NCBI GenBank assembly: GCA_910583695.1
Contig: CAJTZL010000068.1
Span: 1-12,771, forward strand
Direction: 5' to 3'
Length of the DNA stretch: 12,771 nt
Origin: an uncultured Oscillibacter sp.
Lineage (GTDB): Bacteria; Bacillota; Clostridia; Oscillospirales; Oscillospiraceae
This document shows, piece by piece, positions 6,043 to 12,377 of the stretch; position 1 is the stretch's first letter; each line of letters opens with the position of its first letter. Made by a program: the position numbers and the translations under genes. The notes under the pieces were generated by a model. The model was not told the origin of the DNA and searched no databases. It worked only from the letters and a program-made list of their open reading frames with translations.

Positions 6043-7057
6043 CCGGGCTTTTCGGCCCGTCCTTCTTCCGCTTGAAGAAGCCGCCCTCCGACCGCTCCCG
6101 GGCCTGCCGGAAGGTCTCCGACCGCCGGACCTGGGCCCGCTTGGAGAGCTTCACCACCGCCAGGAGAACCAGTCCCAGGAACAGCAGCCAGATCCAGTTG
6201 TAGGCCAGGAAGACGGCCAGTCCCTGGAGGAAGTCCCCAAAGCTCCGGAGGCCGCCGGTAAAGGCGTTCCCCAGGCGGCTTGCGAAGGTGGGCGGGGCCT
6301 CCTCCACCGTGGTCAGGTGCAGGACCTCCCGGATGCGGAGCTCCACAGTGGCGTAGTCCACCAGGGAATCATAGTGCCGGAGGGAGCCCGTCAGCTGCTC
6401 GATCTGGAGCTCCGTCTCGCTGATGGCGTTTTCCAGGTCGATGATGTCCTCCATGGTCTCCGCCTTGGCAAGCAGGGCCAGGAGCCGCTCCAGCTTGGTC
6501 CGCTGGGTGGCCAGGCGGCTCTCCGTGTCGTAGTACCGCTCGCTGATGTTGTCCGCGTTCTGCTCCTGGCTGATCACATGGCTGATTCCCCCCACGCTCT
6601 TCAGAAAGCTCTGGAACCGGACGGAGGGGATGCGAACGGTGTAGTCGGCCCTGCGGCTGCCGTCGCCGTAGCTTCCGGCGGAGGCGTACTCCAGATAGCC
6701 CCCCAGGTCCTCCACCAGCTTCTCCAGGGCGGCGGTGCAGGCGTCGTAGTCCTGGGTTTCCGCCTCCACGCCGGCGGTATAGACCATCTTGGCGCCGGCC
6801 AGACGGTCCTCCGCCCCGACGTCCTCCCCGGGGGCCTCCTCCGGCGCGGCGGCGTCCATCGGAGCGTCGAAGCCGAAGTCCCCCGCAGCGCTCATCCGGC
6901 TGCCTCCGCCGTCGAAGTCCATCTGGCTCTCGCCGGCGGAGGTGCTGCCGGAGGTGTTGATTTCGCTTTTGGCGCCGCCTCCGTCGCTGCCGCCGCAGGC
7001 GGTGAGGGTCAGGGCCGCCAGCAGGGCGGCCAGGAACAGGGCAAGTCTTCGTTTCAT
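6026..7057 (-). CDS. DUF4349 lipoprotein with coiled coil and C-terminal membrane helix
   Basis: The 343-residue product has a lipoprotein signal peptide: MKRR, a hydrophobic core, and lipobox LTAC with C21 as the lipidated residue. A Gly/Ser/acidic linker follows (22-88). Next is a DUF4349-type domain from about residue 90 (KMVYTAGVEAET, DYTVRIPSVRFQSFL). A long coiled coil runs from about 175 to 230 (RYYDTESRLATQRTKLERLL...). A membrane helix at about 281-303 precedes a basic cytoplasmic tail. The protein would therefore be tethered at both ends with the coiled coil outside. Family function is unknown. I chose the ATG at 7057, preceded by AAGGAGG; the upstream in-frame extension has no ribosome site. 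The gene is monocistronic, ending in a strong terminator. I could not identify its promoter confidently. Confidence 0.9.
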   Translation of the reverse strand: MKRRLALFLAALLAALTLTACGGSDGGGAKSEINTSGSTSAGESQMDFDGGGSRMSAAGDFGFDAPMDAAAPEEAPGEDVGAEDRLAGAKMVYTAGVEAETQDYDACTAALEKLVEDLGGYLEYASAGSYGDGSRRADYTVRIPSVRFQSFLKSVGGISHVISQEQNADNISERYYDTESRLATQRTKLERLLALLAKAETMEDIIDLENAISETELQIEQLTGSLRHYDSLVDYATVELRIREVLHLTTVEEAPPTFASRLGNAFTGGLRSFGDFLQGLAVFLAYNWIWLLFLGLVLLAVVKLSKRAQVRRSETFRQARERSEGGFFKRKKDGPKSPDDKQP

Positions 7058-7161
7058 CCTCAGATCCTCCTTTTTCCGCCCCGTCTTCCAAGCGGGGCTG
7101 TTATTGATATAGACGGATTTTCCAGGGAAAAGGTTCCGGGGAGCTTCAATTTTTCTCCTAT

Positions 7162-7190
7162 GAAAACAGGGCTCCTCCCAGGAGCCCTGT
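7162..7190 (-). terminator. Intrinsic terminator of the SprA-related gene
   Basis: On the minus strand ACAGGGCTCC and GGAGCCCTGT (7181-7190 and 7166-7175) form a perfect 10-bp stem with a 5-nt loop, followed by TTTTC. It starts 9 nt beyond the stop codon. Confidence 0.88.
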
Positions 7191-7199
7191 TCATCTCTA

Positions 7200-8153
7200 T
7201 TACGCCACCGCCGAGAAGGGGGTGCGCGTCTTCTGCTGTTCTTCATTCTGCCGGGCCAGATCCTGCTGCTGGGCGGCGTTGTCCGTGTCCGCCTTGGTGA
7301 CGGTGCGGGTGGTGCCGCCGGAGACGTAGGACTTGCCGCACTCCGGACAGATTTCCGTGTGCATGGTCACGTTCTGGCTGACCACCTTCCGGCCCTCCCG
7401 GTCGGCCTTGGCCTGCTCCCGGACTACGTGCTCCATCTCGTGGCCCCGGACGGCGGAGGCCGCCTGCTCCGGCTTGATGTTGGTGGGGGTCTGGAAGGAC
7501 ACGCCCATGTCGTCGGACCCGTCCTGGTACTTCCGGCTCTCGCAGGTCTCGCACTCGCCCGCCTGGAGGGCCTCCTGGGCGCTCTCAGCCCCCTGGGCGG
7601 TGCCGCCCGGGGTTGTTTCCTCCTTCTGCCCGGGGATAGCGGAGGGCTTCGCCTCCTCCTGTCCCGGCAGGCCGGGGAGCGCCGTCTCATCCGCCTTGGG
7701 CGCGCCGTTTTTCAGCGCGTCCTCCGCGCCCTTCAGATCGTTCCGCGCCAGGGCGTCCTCCGCCTGGAACAGCTGACCCTCCAGGGCGCTTTTCCGGGAG
7801 CCGTCCACAGGGGAGAGACCCTCCTTCCCGGTTTCCACGAAGAGCCCGTCGGGGCGCACCTCGCCGTACCGGGTCCGCATCCGCCCGGCCATGGCCGCCG
7901 GATCGTTCTCCAGCCGGGCCGTCAGCTCCGGCAGGGAGGCCTCGTCCCGGGAGATGGGGCGGGCGGCCTGAACCGGCTCCACCGGCGTTTCCAGGGAGGG
8001 GCTTTTCCGGGCGGCCCAGACCTGGCCCTGGCGGCCCTCCTGGGCCTGCTGGGCACTGCGGGCGCTGCGAATATTTTCCGACAGCCGGGACTGGTAAAAC
8101 GCTCCGACGGAGCCCATGCCGAAGCTCCCGACGCCTGAAATTCCACCGACCAT
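7200..8153 (-). CDS. SprA-related putative metalloprotease-like protein (HExxH, two CxxC)
   Basis: The 317-residue protein has a Gly/Ser-rich N-terminus (MVGGISGVGSFGMGSVGAFY), a low-complexity acidic/Gln/Pro middle (about 110-195) and a conserved C-terminal domain (200-290). That domain contains CETC (201-204), HEMEH (238-242), an HExxH zinc-protease pattern, and CPEC (269-272), followed by GKSYVSGGTTRTVT. The arrangement fits the SprA-related family annotated as putative metalloproteases, whose activity and substrate are unproven. There is no signal peptide or membrane segment. The two CxxC pairs could bind a second zinc. The start at 8153 is supported by GAGGTGATT and by a good promoter upstream. 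It is monocistronic. The alternative reading is that HExxH is structural rather than catalytic. Confidence 0.8.
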   Translation of the reverse strand: MVGGISGVGSFGMGSVGAFYQSRLSENIRSARSAQQAQEGRQGQVWAARKSPSLETPVEPVQAARPISRDEASLPELTARLENDPAAMAGRMRTRYGEVRPDGLFVETGKEGLSPVDGSRKSALEGQLFQAEDALARNDLKGAEDALKNGAPKADETALPGLPGQEEAKPSAIPGQKEETTPGGTAQGAESAQEALQAGECETCESRKYQDGSDDMGVSFQTPTNIKPEQAASAVRGHEMEHVVREQAKADREGRKVVSQNVTMHTEICPECGKSYVSGGTTRTVTKADTDNAAQQQDLARQNEEQQKTRTPFSAVA

Positions 8154-8202
8154 AGAATCACCTCATATCATAATTGCCTCACGGCGAAACTCTAACAGCT
8201 AC

Positions 8203-8230
8203 AGTATACCATATTCTGCCCAAAGCGCAA
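8203..8230 (-). promoter_or_regulatory. Sigma-A promoter of the SprA-related gene
   Basis: On the minus strand TTGCGC (8225-8230) and TATACT (8203-8208) have a 16-nt spacer and an extended -10 (TGGTATACT). The predicted start is near 8196, giving a leader of about 43 nt. The region from 8231 to 8382 beyond it is GC-rich with no convincing gene. Confidence 0.78.
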
Positions 8231-8382
8231 GCCCCTTTTTAGGTGCATTCCGGGCGTTTGACGGGGGGAGCCCCCTGCAAGGGTGCTCCTGGGTGTCCGC
8301 CCCGCCTCCGGAACCGCCGGGCTTCCGGAAACCGCGCGTCCGCAGACCGGCCAGACCCGCAGGTCTCCGGCCCCCGCGCCCG

Positions 8383-8417
8383 AAAAAGCGCCGCCGGAGG
8401 TTTTCCTCCGGCGGCGC
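8383..8417 (-). terminator. Intrinsic terminator of the alpha-hydroxy-acid dehydrogenase gene
   Basis: On the minus strand GCGCCGCCGGAGG (8405-8417) pairs perfectly over 13 bp with CCTCCGGCGGCGC (8388-8400) around an AAAA loop and is followed by TTTTTC. It lies 9 nt past the stop codon. Confidence 0.93.
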
Positions 8418-8426
8418 GCCTGCCGC

Positions 8427-9449
8427 TCAATATCCGAAGATCATATCCCGGCGAATCTCCGCCAGGGAGTGGGCCCCGCACATGGCCATGGCGTCGGCCA
8501 GCTCGGCCTTCAGCTTGTCCGCGTAGACCTGAACGCCCTCGGCCCCGCCGCCGTAGACCATGTTCACAAAGGGACGGCCGATGAGCACCGCGTCCGCCCC
8601 CAGGGCCAAGGCCTTGAACACGTCCAGGCCGGAGCGGATGCCGCCGTCCACCAGAATGGTCATCTTCCCGCCCACGGCGTCGGCGATGGCGGGCAGGACC
8701 TCCGCCGTGGCGGGGCACTGGTCCAGCACCCGGCCCCCGTGGTTGGAGACCACGATGCCCGCGGCCCCGGCCTCCAGGGCCTTCTCCGCCCCCCGGACGG
8801 TCATGATGCCCTTGAGGATGAAGGGAACGCCCTCCGTCAGCTTCACGATCTCCCGCAGCTCCTCCACAGTCTTGCTGCCCGCCGGGGGCTGGAGGTTTTT
8901 CAGGAAGGGCAGGCCCGCCGCGTCGATGTCCATGGCGATGGCGAAGGGCTTTGCCGCCTGCACCAGGGCCAGCTTCTCCCGGATGGTCTCCAGGTTCCAG
9001 GGCTTGATGGTGGGCACGCCCCGGCCGCCCTGCTTTTTCAGGGCCTCCGCCGCGGCCTCCATGACGGCGGGGTTGGTGCCGTCGCCGGTGAAGGCGGCAA
9101 TGCCCGCCTGGGCGCAGGCGGACACCAGGAGGTCGTTGTAGGCCAGGTCGTCGTACTTGTCCCCGTAGTGAAGCTGCATGGCCCCCACCGGGGCGGCGAA
9201 GACGGGCAGGTCCAGCTTCTGCCCGAAGAGGGTGAGGGAGGTGTCTGCGGGCTTGTTTTCGCAGATGGTGTCCATATTGACGCAGAGCTCCTGCCACTTC
9301 TGGTAGTTGCGGATGAAGCCGGTGCCGATGCCCTTGGCTCCGGGGCCGGGAATGGCGTTGCGGCAGCCCAGGCCGTTGCAGGTGGGGCAGGACTTGCAGT
9401 GGGGGCCCATACAGGTACGGGCGTTTTCCAGAACTTCCTGATAGGTCAT
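8427..9449 (-). CDS. FMN-dependent alpha-hydroxy-acid dehydrogenase/oxidase, Cys-rich N-terminus
   Basis: The 340-residue TIM-barrel flavoprotein belongs to the lactate oxidase/glycolate oxidase family, which oxidises 2-hydroxy acids to 2-oxo acids. Visible signatures are FAAPVGA (84-90), K213 in FILKGI, the catalytic pair H237 and R240 in VSNHGGRVLDQ, and the FMN-phosphate segment LVDGGIRSGLDVFKALALGADAV, of which DGGIRSG (268-274) and GADAVLIGRP (284-293) are the cores. Unusually for the classical enzymes, the N-terminus carries five clustered cysteines: C13, C18, C21, C24 and C29, in CMGPHCKSCPTCNGLGC. This suggests a metal or Fe-S site and a possible link to electron carriers instead of oxygen. 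I chose the ATG at 9449 for its GGGAGGAA ribosome site; upstream in-frame extension to 9680 overlaps the promoters. The substrate is not known. Confidence 0.92.
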   Translation of the reverse strand: MTYQEVLENARTCMGPHCKSCPTCNGLGCRNAIPGPGAKGIGTGFIRNYQKWQELCVNMDTICENKPADTSLTLFGQKLDLPVFAAPVGAMQLHYGDKYDDLAYNDLLVSACAQAGIAAFTGDGTNPAVMEAAAEALKKQGGRGVPTIKPWNLETIREKLALVQAAKPFAIAMDIDAAGLPFLKNLQPPAGSKTVEELREIVKLTEGVPFILKGIMTVRGAEKALEAGAAGIVVSNHGGRVLDQCPATAEVLPAIADAVGGKMTILVDGGIRSGLDVFKALALGADAVLIGRPFVNMVYGGGAEGVQVYADKLKAELADAMAMCGAHSLAEIRRDMIFGY

Positions 9450-9501
9450 GTCGGGTTCCTCCCAATATGTATCAAAGTTTTCGGGTTTCACGGTCCAGTC
9501 A

Positions 9502-9530
9502 ATTGTACAGGAAACGGAAGGAAAAGGCAA
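9502..9530 (-). promoter_or_regulatory. Sigma-A promoter of the dehydrogenase gene
   Basis: On the minus strand TTGCCT (9525-9530) and TACAAT (9502-9507) have a 17-nt spacer and TG immediately before the -10. The predicted start is near 9495, about 45 nt upstream of the start codon. Confidence 0.75.
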
Positions 9531-9603
9531 GAGCCTTCGGCGGGAGTTCCGTTTAGGAAACGTACTGCCGCGGCACGGCATCGGCAGTTCCTGCAAAATC
9601 GGA

Positions 9604-9632
9604 TTGATATGCTGATGGCTGTGTGGTACAAT
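9604..9632 (+). promoter_or_regulatory. Sigma-A promoter of the small membrane protein gene
   Basis: TTGATA (9604-9609) and TACAAT (9627-9632) are 17 nt apart. The predicted start is near 9639, about 42 nt before the ATG at 9681. It points away from the dehydrogenase promoter. Confidence 0.78.
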
Positions 9633-9680
9633 CAGTCCGGCAAATCCAGCTGTATGAGGAAAAGATGGGGGAGAACGCAA

Positions 9681-10115
9681 ATGGAGAATTTCGGACGTTC
9701 GATGTTATGGTTTTGGGCGGCATATTTTATTGTTACGAGCATAGGCGTATTGCATACAATTTTTAATATTGTAGTACTGCACATGAAGTCAATGAAAGAT
9801 GGTCCGGGTATGGGAGAAGGATATGAAAAAACAAAACCCTGGCATCCCTTGTACAATATCATGATTTTTCCCGTATTTGCATACCTGTATTTTCATGGAT
9901 TGGAAGCGGTCAAGTTATCAAATGTGATTGCCACATCCCTTGTTTGGGGGACGATAACCGTCGTGTTTGATTTGATTGGGTGGGTTTTAATAAAGCATCC
10001 CTGGTCTTTGACATTCAAGGAGTTTTATATTGATTACCAACCTTGGGTCACGTTAATTTATATCACAATCTATGTAAGTCCATTTATCGCCTATGGAATG
10101 ATAAGCCTGCCATAG
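9681..10115 (+). CDS. Small integral membrane protein, family not named
   Basis: The 144-residue protein has four hydrophobic segments at about 8-34, 57-72, 80-105 and 122-142, with aromatic and charged loops between them. Distinctive stretches are HPLYNIMIFPVFAYLY (55-70) and VVFDLIGWVLIKHPWSLTFK (94-113). I recognise these as resembling conserved hypothetical membrane proteins of Firmicutes, but I cannot name a function. It has its own promoter (9604-9632) and a GGGGGAG ribosome site (9667-9673). The base composition is clearly poorer in GC than the neighbours, with codons such as TTT, ATT and AAA, which suggests acquisition from a lower-GC relative. The stop codon lies in the loop side of a downstream hairpin (10103-10122). 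Confidence 0.8.
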   Translation: MENFGRSMLWFWAAYFIVTSIGVLHTIFNIVVLHMKSMKDGPGMGEGYEKTKPWHPLYNIMIFPVFAYLYFHGLEAVKLSNVIATSLVWGTITVVFDLIGWVLIKHPWSLTFKEFYIDYQPWVTLIYITIYVSPFIAYGMISLP

Positions 10116-10142
10116 CAGGCTTGGGGAGCCGGAATCCCCAAG
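10103..10142 (+). repeat. Two overlapping hairpins at the end of the membrane protein gene
   Basis: AAGCCTGC/GCAGGCTT (10103-10110/10115-10122) and CTTGGGG/CCCCAAG (10120-10126/10136-10142) are perfect stems that share bases 10120-10122, so the lower part of one competes with the other. There is no following T run. They may work as an RNA end or processing structure, but a standard terminator is not supported. Confidence 0.55.
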
Positions 10143-10156
10143 CGGACCACGAAAAA

Positions 10157-10375
10157 ATGGAAGGAATGCTTGTGCATAAATTCCAGTTTGCTGTATTGGA
10201 AAATCGAAAGCTGCGGAGATGCATGATGAAGAATAAAGACACGGTAAAATATTTCGATAAAGTGATTGTTTCAGAAAATTTACTTGATGAACTTTCTAAA
10301 CACATATCGGAGGATTGCGTGCAGAGAGCCGGCGAAAGAGAAATTTTCAAATGGCATAGAGCGGCACCCGCCTGA
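10157..10375 (+). CDS. Uncertain short ORF in AT-rich island, possibly a gene remnant
   Basis: An open frame encodes up to 72 residues with a low-GC codon pattern and a plausible protein-like centre (KDTVKYFDKVIVSENLLDEL). It ends in a GC-rich tail that reads into the unrelated sequence beyond. No ribosome site precedes the ATG at 10157. A shorter start at 10223 has GGAG 5 nt upstream and would give 50 residues. I recognise no family. The composition break near its 3' end suggests a fragment of a once longer gene, truncated by a junction. It could also be chance. Confidence 0.3.
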   Translation: MEGMLVHKFQFAVLENRKLRRCMMKNKDTVKYFDKVIVSENLLDELSKHISEDCVQRAGEREIFKWHRAAPA

Positions 10376-10431
10376 AAAGGGAGCGGCCGGAAAGGCGCGT
10401 CCTGCCCCACATTTTGCAGGGGGAACGCGGC

Positions 10432-10461
10432 GCAGGGGCGGGCCCATCGGCCCGCCCCTGC
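10432..10461. repeat. Perfect 13-bp GC hairpin downstream of obgE
   Basis: GCAGGGGCGGGCC (10432-10444) pairs with GGCCCGCCCCTGC (10449-10461) around a 4-nt loop. It lies 64 nt beyond the obgE stop on the minus strand, with no T run on either side. It may end or stabilise the obgE transcript, or it may be a dispersed intergenic palindrome. It is distinct from the T-tailed terminators elsewhere in the window. Confidence 0.65.
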
Positions 10462-10524
10462 AAGAGAGAATGCCCCGGATGGGAGACGCCCCGAAGGCCC
10501 TCCGGGTGCGCCTGCCCGCGGCTT

Positions 10525-11805
10525 TCATTTCTGGTACTCGAACTCAAAGCCGTCCATGGACACGGTGTCCCCGTCCTGGATGCCCAGGTCCTCCAGCCGC
10601 CGGAAGACCCCGGCATCCCGCAGGGCCTTGTCGAACCACATGCGGCTCTCGTAGTCGGCGAAGTTGACGTTGGCCATGAGCCGCTGGAGCCAGGGGCCCT
10701 CCACAATCCAGACGCCGTCCTCGTGCTGGATGTCCAGGGGGGCGGAGGCGTCCGCCTGAGAGGCCCGGGGCACGTAGTCCGGCTCATACACGGCGATGGG
10801 GGGCAGGACGGACAGCCGCTCCGCCACCAGCTTCACCAGCTCCCGGGTGCCCTTGTGGGCGGCGGCGGAAATCTCCACCAGGGGAATCCCCAGGCCCTCC
10901 ACATGGGCCCGGAGGGCCTCCAACAGGGCGGGGTCCTCCAGGATGTCCGTCTTGTTGGCGGCCACGATCTGGGGCCGCTCCGCCAGCTCCGGGCTGTAGC
11001 GCTTCAGCTCCTCGCAGATGGCGTCGAAGTCGGCAGCGGGGTCCCGGCCCTCGCTGCCGGAGACGTCCACCACGTGGACCAGCAGGCGGCAGCGGTCGAT
11101 GTGCCGGAGGAAGTCGTGGCCCAGGCCCGCCCCCTCGCTGGCCCCCTCAATGATGCCGGGGATGTCCGCCAGGACGAAGCTGACGCCGTCGTCCACCCAG
11201 ACCACCCCCAGGTTGGGGAAGAGGGTGGTGAAGTGGTAGTTGGCGATTTTCGGCTGGGCCTTGGAGACCACGGAGAGGAGGGTTGACTTGCCCACATTGG
11301 GGAAGCCGATGAGGCCCACGTCCGCCAGGAGCTTGAGCTCCAGGATAACGTCGTGGCTCTCCCCGGGGAGGCCCGCCTTGGCGAAGCGGGGGACCTGGCG
11401 GGTGGGGGTGGCAAAGTGGCTGTTGCCCCAGCCGCCCCGGCCTCCCCGGCAGAGGACGAAGGGCTCGCTGCCGCTCATGTCGGCCATAATCTCGCCGGTT
11501 TCGGCCTCCCGGACCAGGGTGCCCCGGGGGACCCGGATGATGAGGGACCGGCCGTCCTTGCCGGACTTCCGGCCCCCCTGGCCGTCGGCGCCGCCCTCGG
11601 CGGCGTATTTGCGCTTGTAGCGGAAGTCCATCAGGGTGGACATGTGGTCGTCCACCTGGAGAATGATGGAGCCGCCCCGGCCGCCGTCGCCGCCGTCGGG
11701 GCCGCCTGCGGCGACATATTTCTCCCGGTGGAAGGCGATGGCGCCGTTGCCGCCATTGCCGGCGCGGACGGTGATTCTTGCTTTGTCAATAAATCCTGAT
11801 GACAT
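10525..11805 (-). CDS. obgE: Obg-family GTPase (ObgE/CgtA)
   Basis: The 426-residue protein has the complete three-domain layout of long Gram-positive Obg proteins. The glycine-rich Obg fold spans 1-160 (AGNGGNGAIAFHREKY, GGPDGGDGGRGG). The GTPase domain has P-loop GFPNVGKS (167-174), switch region PKIANYHFTTL, DIPG (214-217), NKTD (284-287) and SAAAHKGT (313-320). A C-terminal OCT domain spans about 350-426. It is an essential ribosome-associated GTPase of large-subunit assembly and stringent response. The start at 11805 is supported by AAGGAGA. obgE often follows rplU-rpmA, but here about 290 bp of palindromes lie upstream instead. A TATACT (11970-11975) exists there without a good -35, so the promoter remains unplaced. 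Confidence 0.97.
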   Translation of the reverse strand: MSSGFIDKARITVRAGNGGNGAIAFHREKYVAAGGPDGGDGGRGGSIILQVDDHMSTLMDFRYKRKYAAEGGADGQGGRKSGKDGRSLIIRVPRGTLVREAETGEIMADMSGSEPFVLCRGGRGGWGNSHFATPTRQVPRFAKAGLPGESHDVILELKLLADVGLIGFPNVGKSTLLSVVSKAQPKIANYHFTTLFPNLGVVWVDDGVSFVLADIPGIIEGASEGAGLGHDFLRHIDRCRLLVHVVDVSGSEGRDPAADFDAICEELKRYSPELAERPQIVAANKTDILEDPALLEALRAHVEGLGIPLVEISAAAHKGTRELVKLVAERLSVLPPIAVYEPDYVPRASQADASAPLDIQHEDGVWIVEGPWLQRLMANVNFADYESRMWFDKALRDAGVFRRLEDLGIQDGDTVSMDGFEFEYQK

Positions 11806-11823
11806 AAAGGTCTCCTTAAGGTT

Positions 11824-11899
11824 CCCCCCTTTGGGGGGCTTTTACTCGCCCTTCGGGCGGGGCGGAATTGGATACCAGCGATGGCTGGTGCAATGCACC
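11824..11899. repeat. Cluster of short palindromes upstream of obgE
   Basis: Consecutive perfect inverted repeats are CCCCCC/GGGGGG (11824-11829/11833-11838, followed on the plus strand by CTTTT), CGCCC/GGGCG (11847-11851/11855-11859), ACCAGC/GCTGGT (11874-11879/11884-11889) and GGTGCA/TGCACC (11887-11892/11894-11899), the last two sharing bases. The first could terminate plus-strand transcription. On the minus strand they would lie in the obgE leader if its promoter is upstream. The style matches the cluster at 12-153. Confidence 0.6.
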
Positions 11900-11904
11900 C
11901 CCCA

Positions 11905-11971
11905 TTTTCTCTTTTTCTTCCAGAAGAAAAAGAGAAAACGGGCCGTGCACGGTCCAAAAGAGAAAAAGAAG
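11905..11971. repeat. 16-bp homopurine hairpin plus exact mirror repeat (triplex-capable)
   Basis: TTTTCTCTTTTTCTTC (11905-11920) and GAAGAAAAAGAGAAAA (11923-11938) are a perfect inverted repeat with a 2-nt loop. After 17 nt containing the palindrome CCGTGCACGG (11943-11952) comes AAAAGAGAAAAAGAAG (11956-11971). It is the exact letter-by-letter reverse (mirror) of the second arm. On the minus strand the third segment is a pyrimidine strand that can lie parallel to the purine arm with 16 of 16 matching U-A-U or C-G-C triplets. Confidence 0.85.
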
Positions 11972-12006
11972 TATACGGGGGAAACGACGGGGGACCGTGG
12001 CTGAAT

Positions 12007-12099
12007 GAACGGCGGAGCCGGAATGACTTCCCTCACGCAATTGGTTCGCACGGGGGTTGTTCTTCACTGAATGGAACAGCTCCTCTTTTCGCTGTCGCT
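12007..12099 (+). repeat. Left inverted repeat of the XRE cassette
   Basis: This stretch matches the reverse complement of 12678-12771 with only a handful of substitutions and three single-base gaps, including an identical run GGCGGAGCCGGAATGACTTC. It begins about 200 bp upstream of obgE. It ends at 12099, where the stop codon of the XRE gene (12098-12100) lies, so the gene reads into the repeat. Confidence 0.88.
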
Positions 12100-12313
12100 A
12101 CCTTGGCGGCAACGGCTCCCGACCTGCCAGCTGGTCCAGGGTGACACCGTAATAGTCGGCGAGAACGCACAGCTTACTCAGGCTCGGTTCCCGCTCTCCG
12201 CTTTCATAGCGGCGGTAAGACATAGAAGACATGCCGCATTGAACGGCCACAACTTCCTGGCTCCTCTGAAGCCGCTTTCGACAAATTTTTAAATTCTCGG
12301 AAAACGCGCTCAT
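12098..12313 (-). CDS. XRE-family helix-turn-helix regulator
   Basis: The 71-residue protein is little more than one HTH_3 domain: MSAFSENLKICRKRLQRSQE, VVAVQCGMSSMSYRRYESGEREPS and LSKLCVLADYYGVTLDQLAGR follow the five-helix XRE pattern with the typical Y-E-x-G-x-R-x-P turn. I chose the ATG at 12313, preceded by AGAGGAG about 10 nt upstream. The in-frame ATG at 12361 would add 16 residues outside the fold and overlap the promoters. It probably represses the divergent gene and itself through the shared intergenic region. Its stop codon lies in the left inverted repeat. Similar proteins are common in phage, conjugative elements and toxin-antitoxin loci. Confidence 0.88.
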   Translation of the reverse strand: MSAFSENLKICRKRLQRSQEVVAVQCGMSSMSYRRYESGEREPSLSKLCVLADYYGVTLDQLAGREPLPPR

Positions 12314-12329
12314 AAATCCCCCACTCCTC

Positions 12330-12358
12330 TTGACAAATGAGGTCTCGACCGTTATACT
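12330..12358 (+). promoter_or_regulatory. Strong sigma-A promoter of the 84-residue protein gene
   Basis: TTGACA (12330-12335) and TATACT (12353-12358) have a 17-nt spacer, the closest match to consensus in the window. The predicted start is near 12365, giving a leader of about 48 nt. Confidence 0.88.
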
Positions 12359-12377
12359 CATAACATACCGTTCGGAA
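12350..12377 (-). promoter_or_regulatory. Weaker promoter of the XRE gene overlapping the opposite promoter
   Basis: On the minus strand TTCCGA (12372-12377) and TATAAC (12350-12355) are 16 nt apart. The -10 shares bases with the plus-strand -10 (12353-12358), so the two polymerases would exclude each other. Confidence 0.5.

Noticed and set aside
8231..8382. Possible small gene between the SprA-related promoter and the next terminator
   Set aside because: Open frames here have no ribosome site and odd Pro/Arg composition; I see nothing functional in this stretch.
8283..10115. Long plus-strand frame reading through the antisense of the dehydrogenase into the membrane protein
   Set aside because: Only the last 144 codons look like a real protein and have their own promoter and ribosome site; the rest is the mirror of a clear minus-strand enzyme.
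10414..11286. Plus-strand frame opposite obgE
   Set aside because: Shadow of a fully conserved Obg coding sequence; no ribosome site or family signature.
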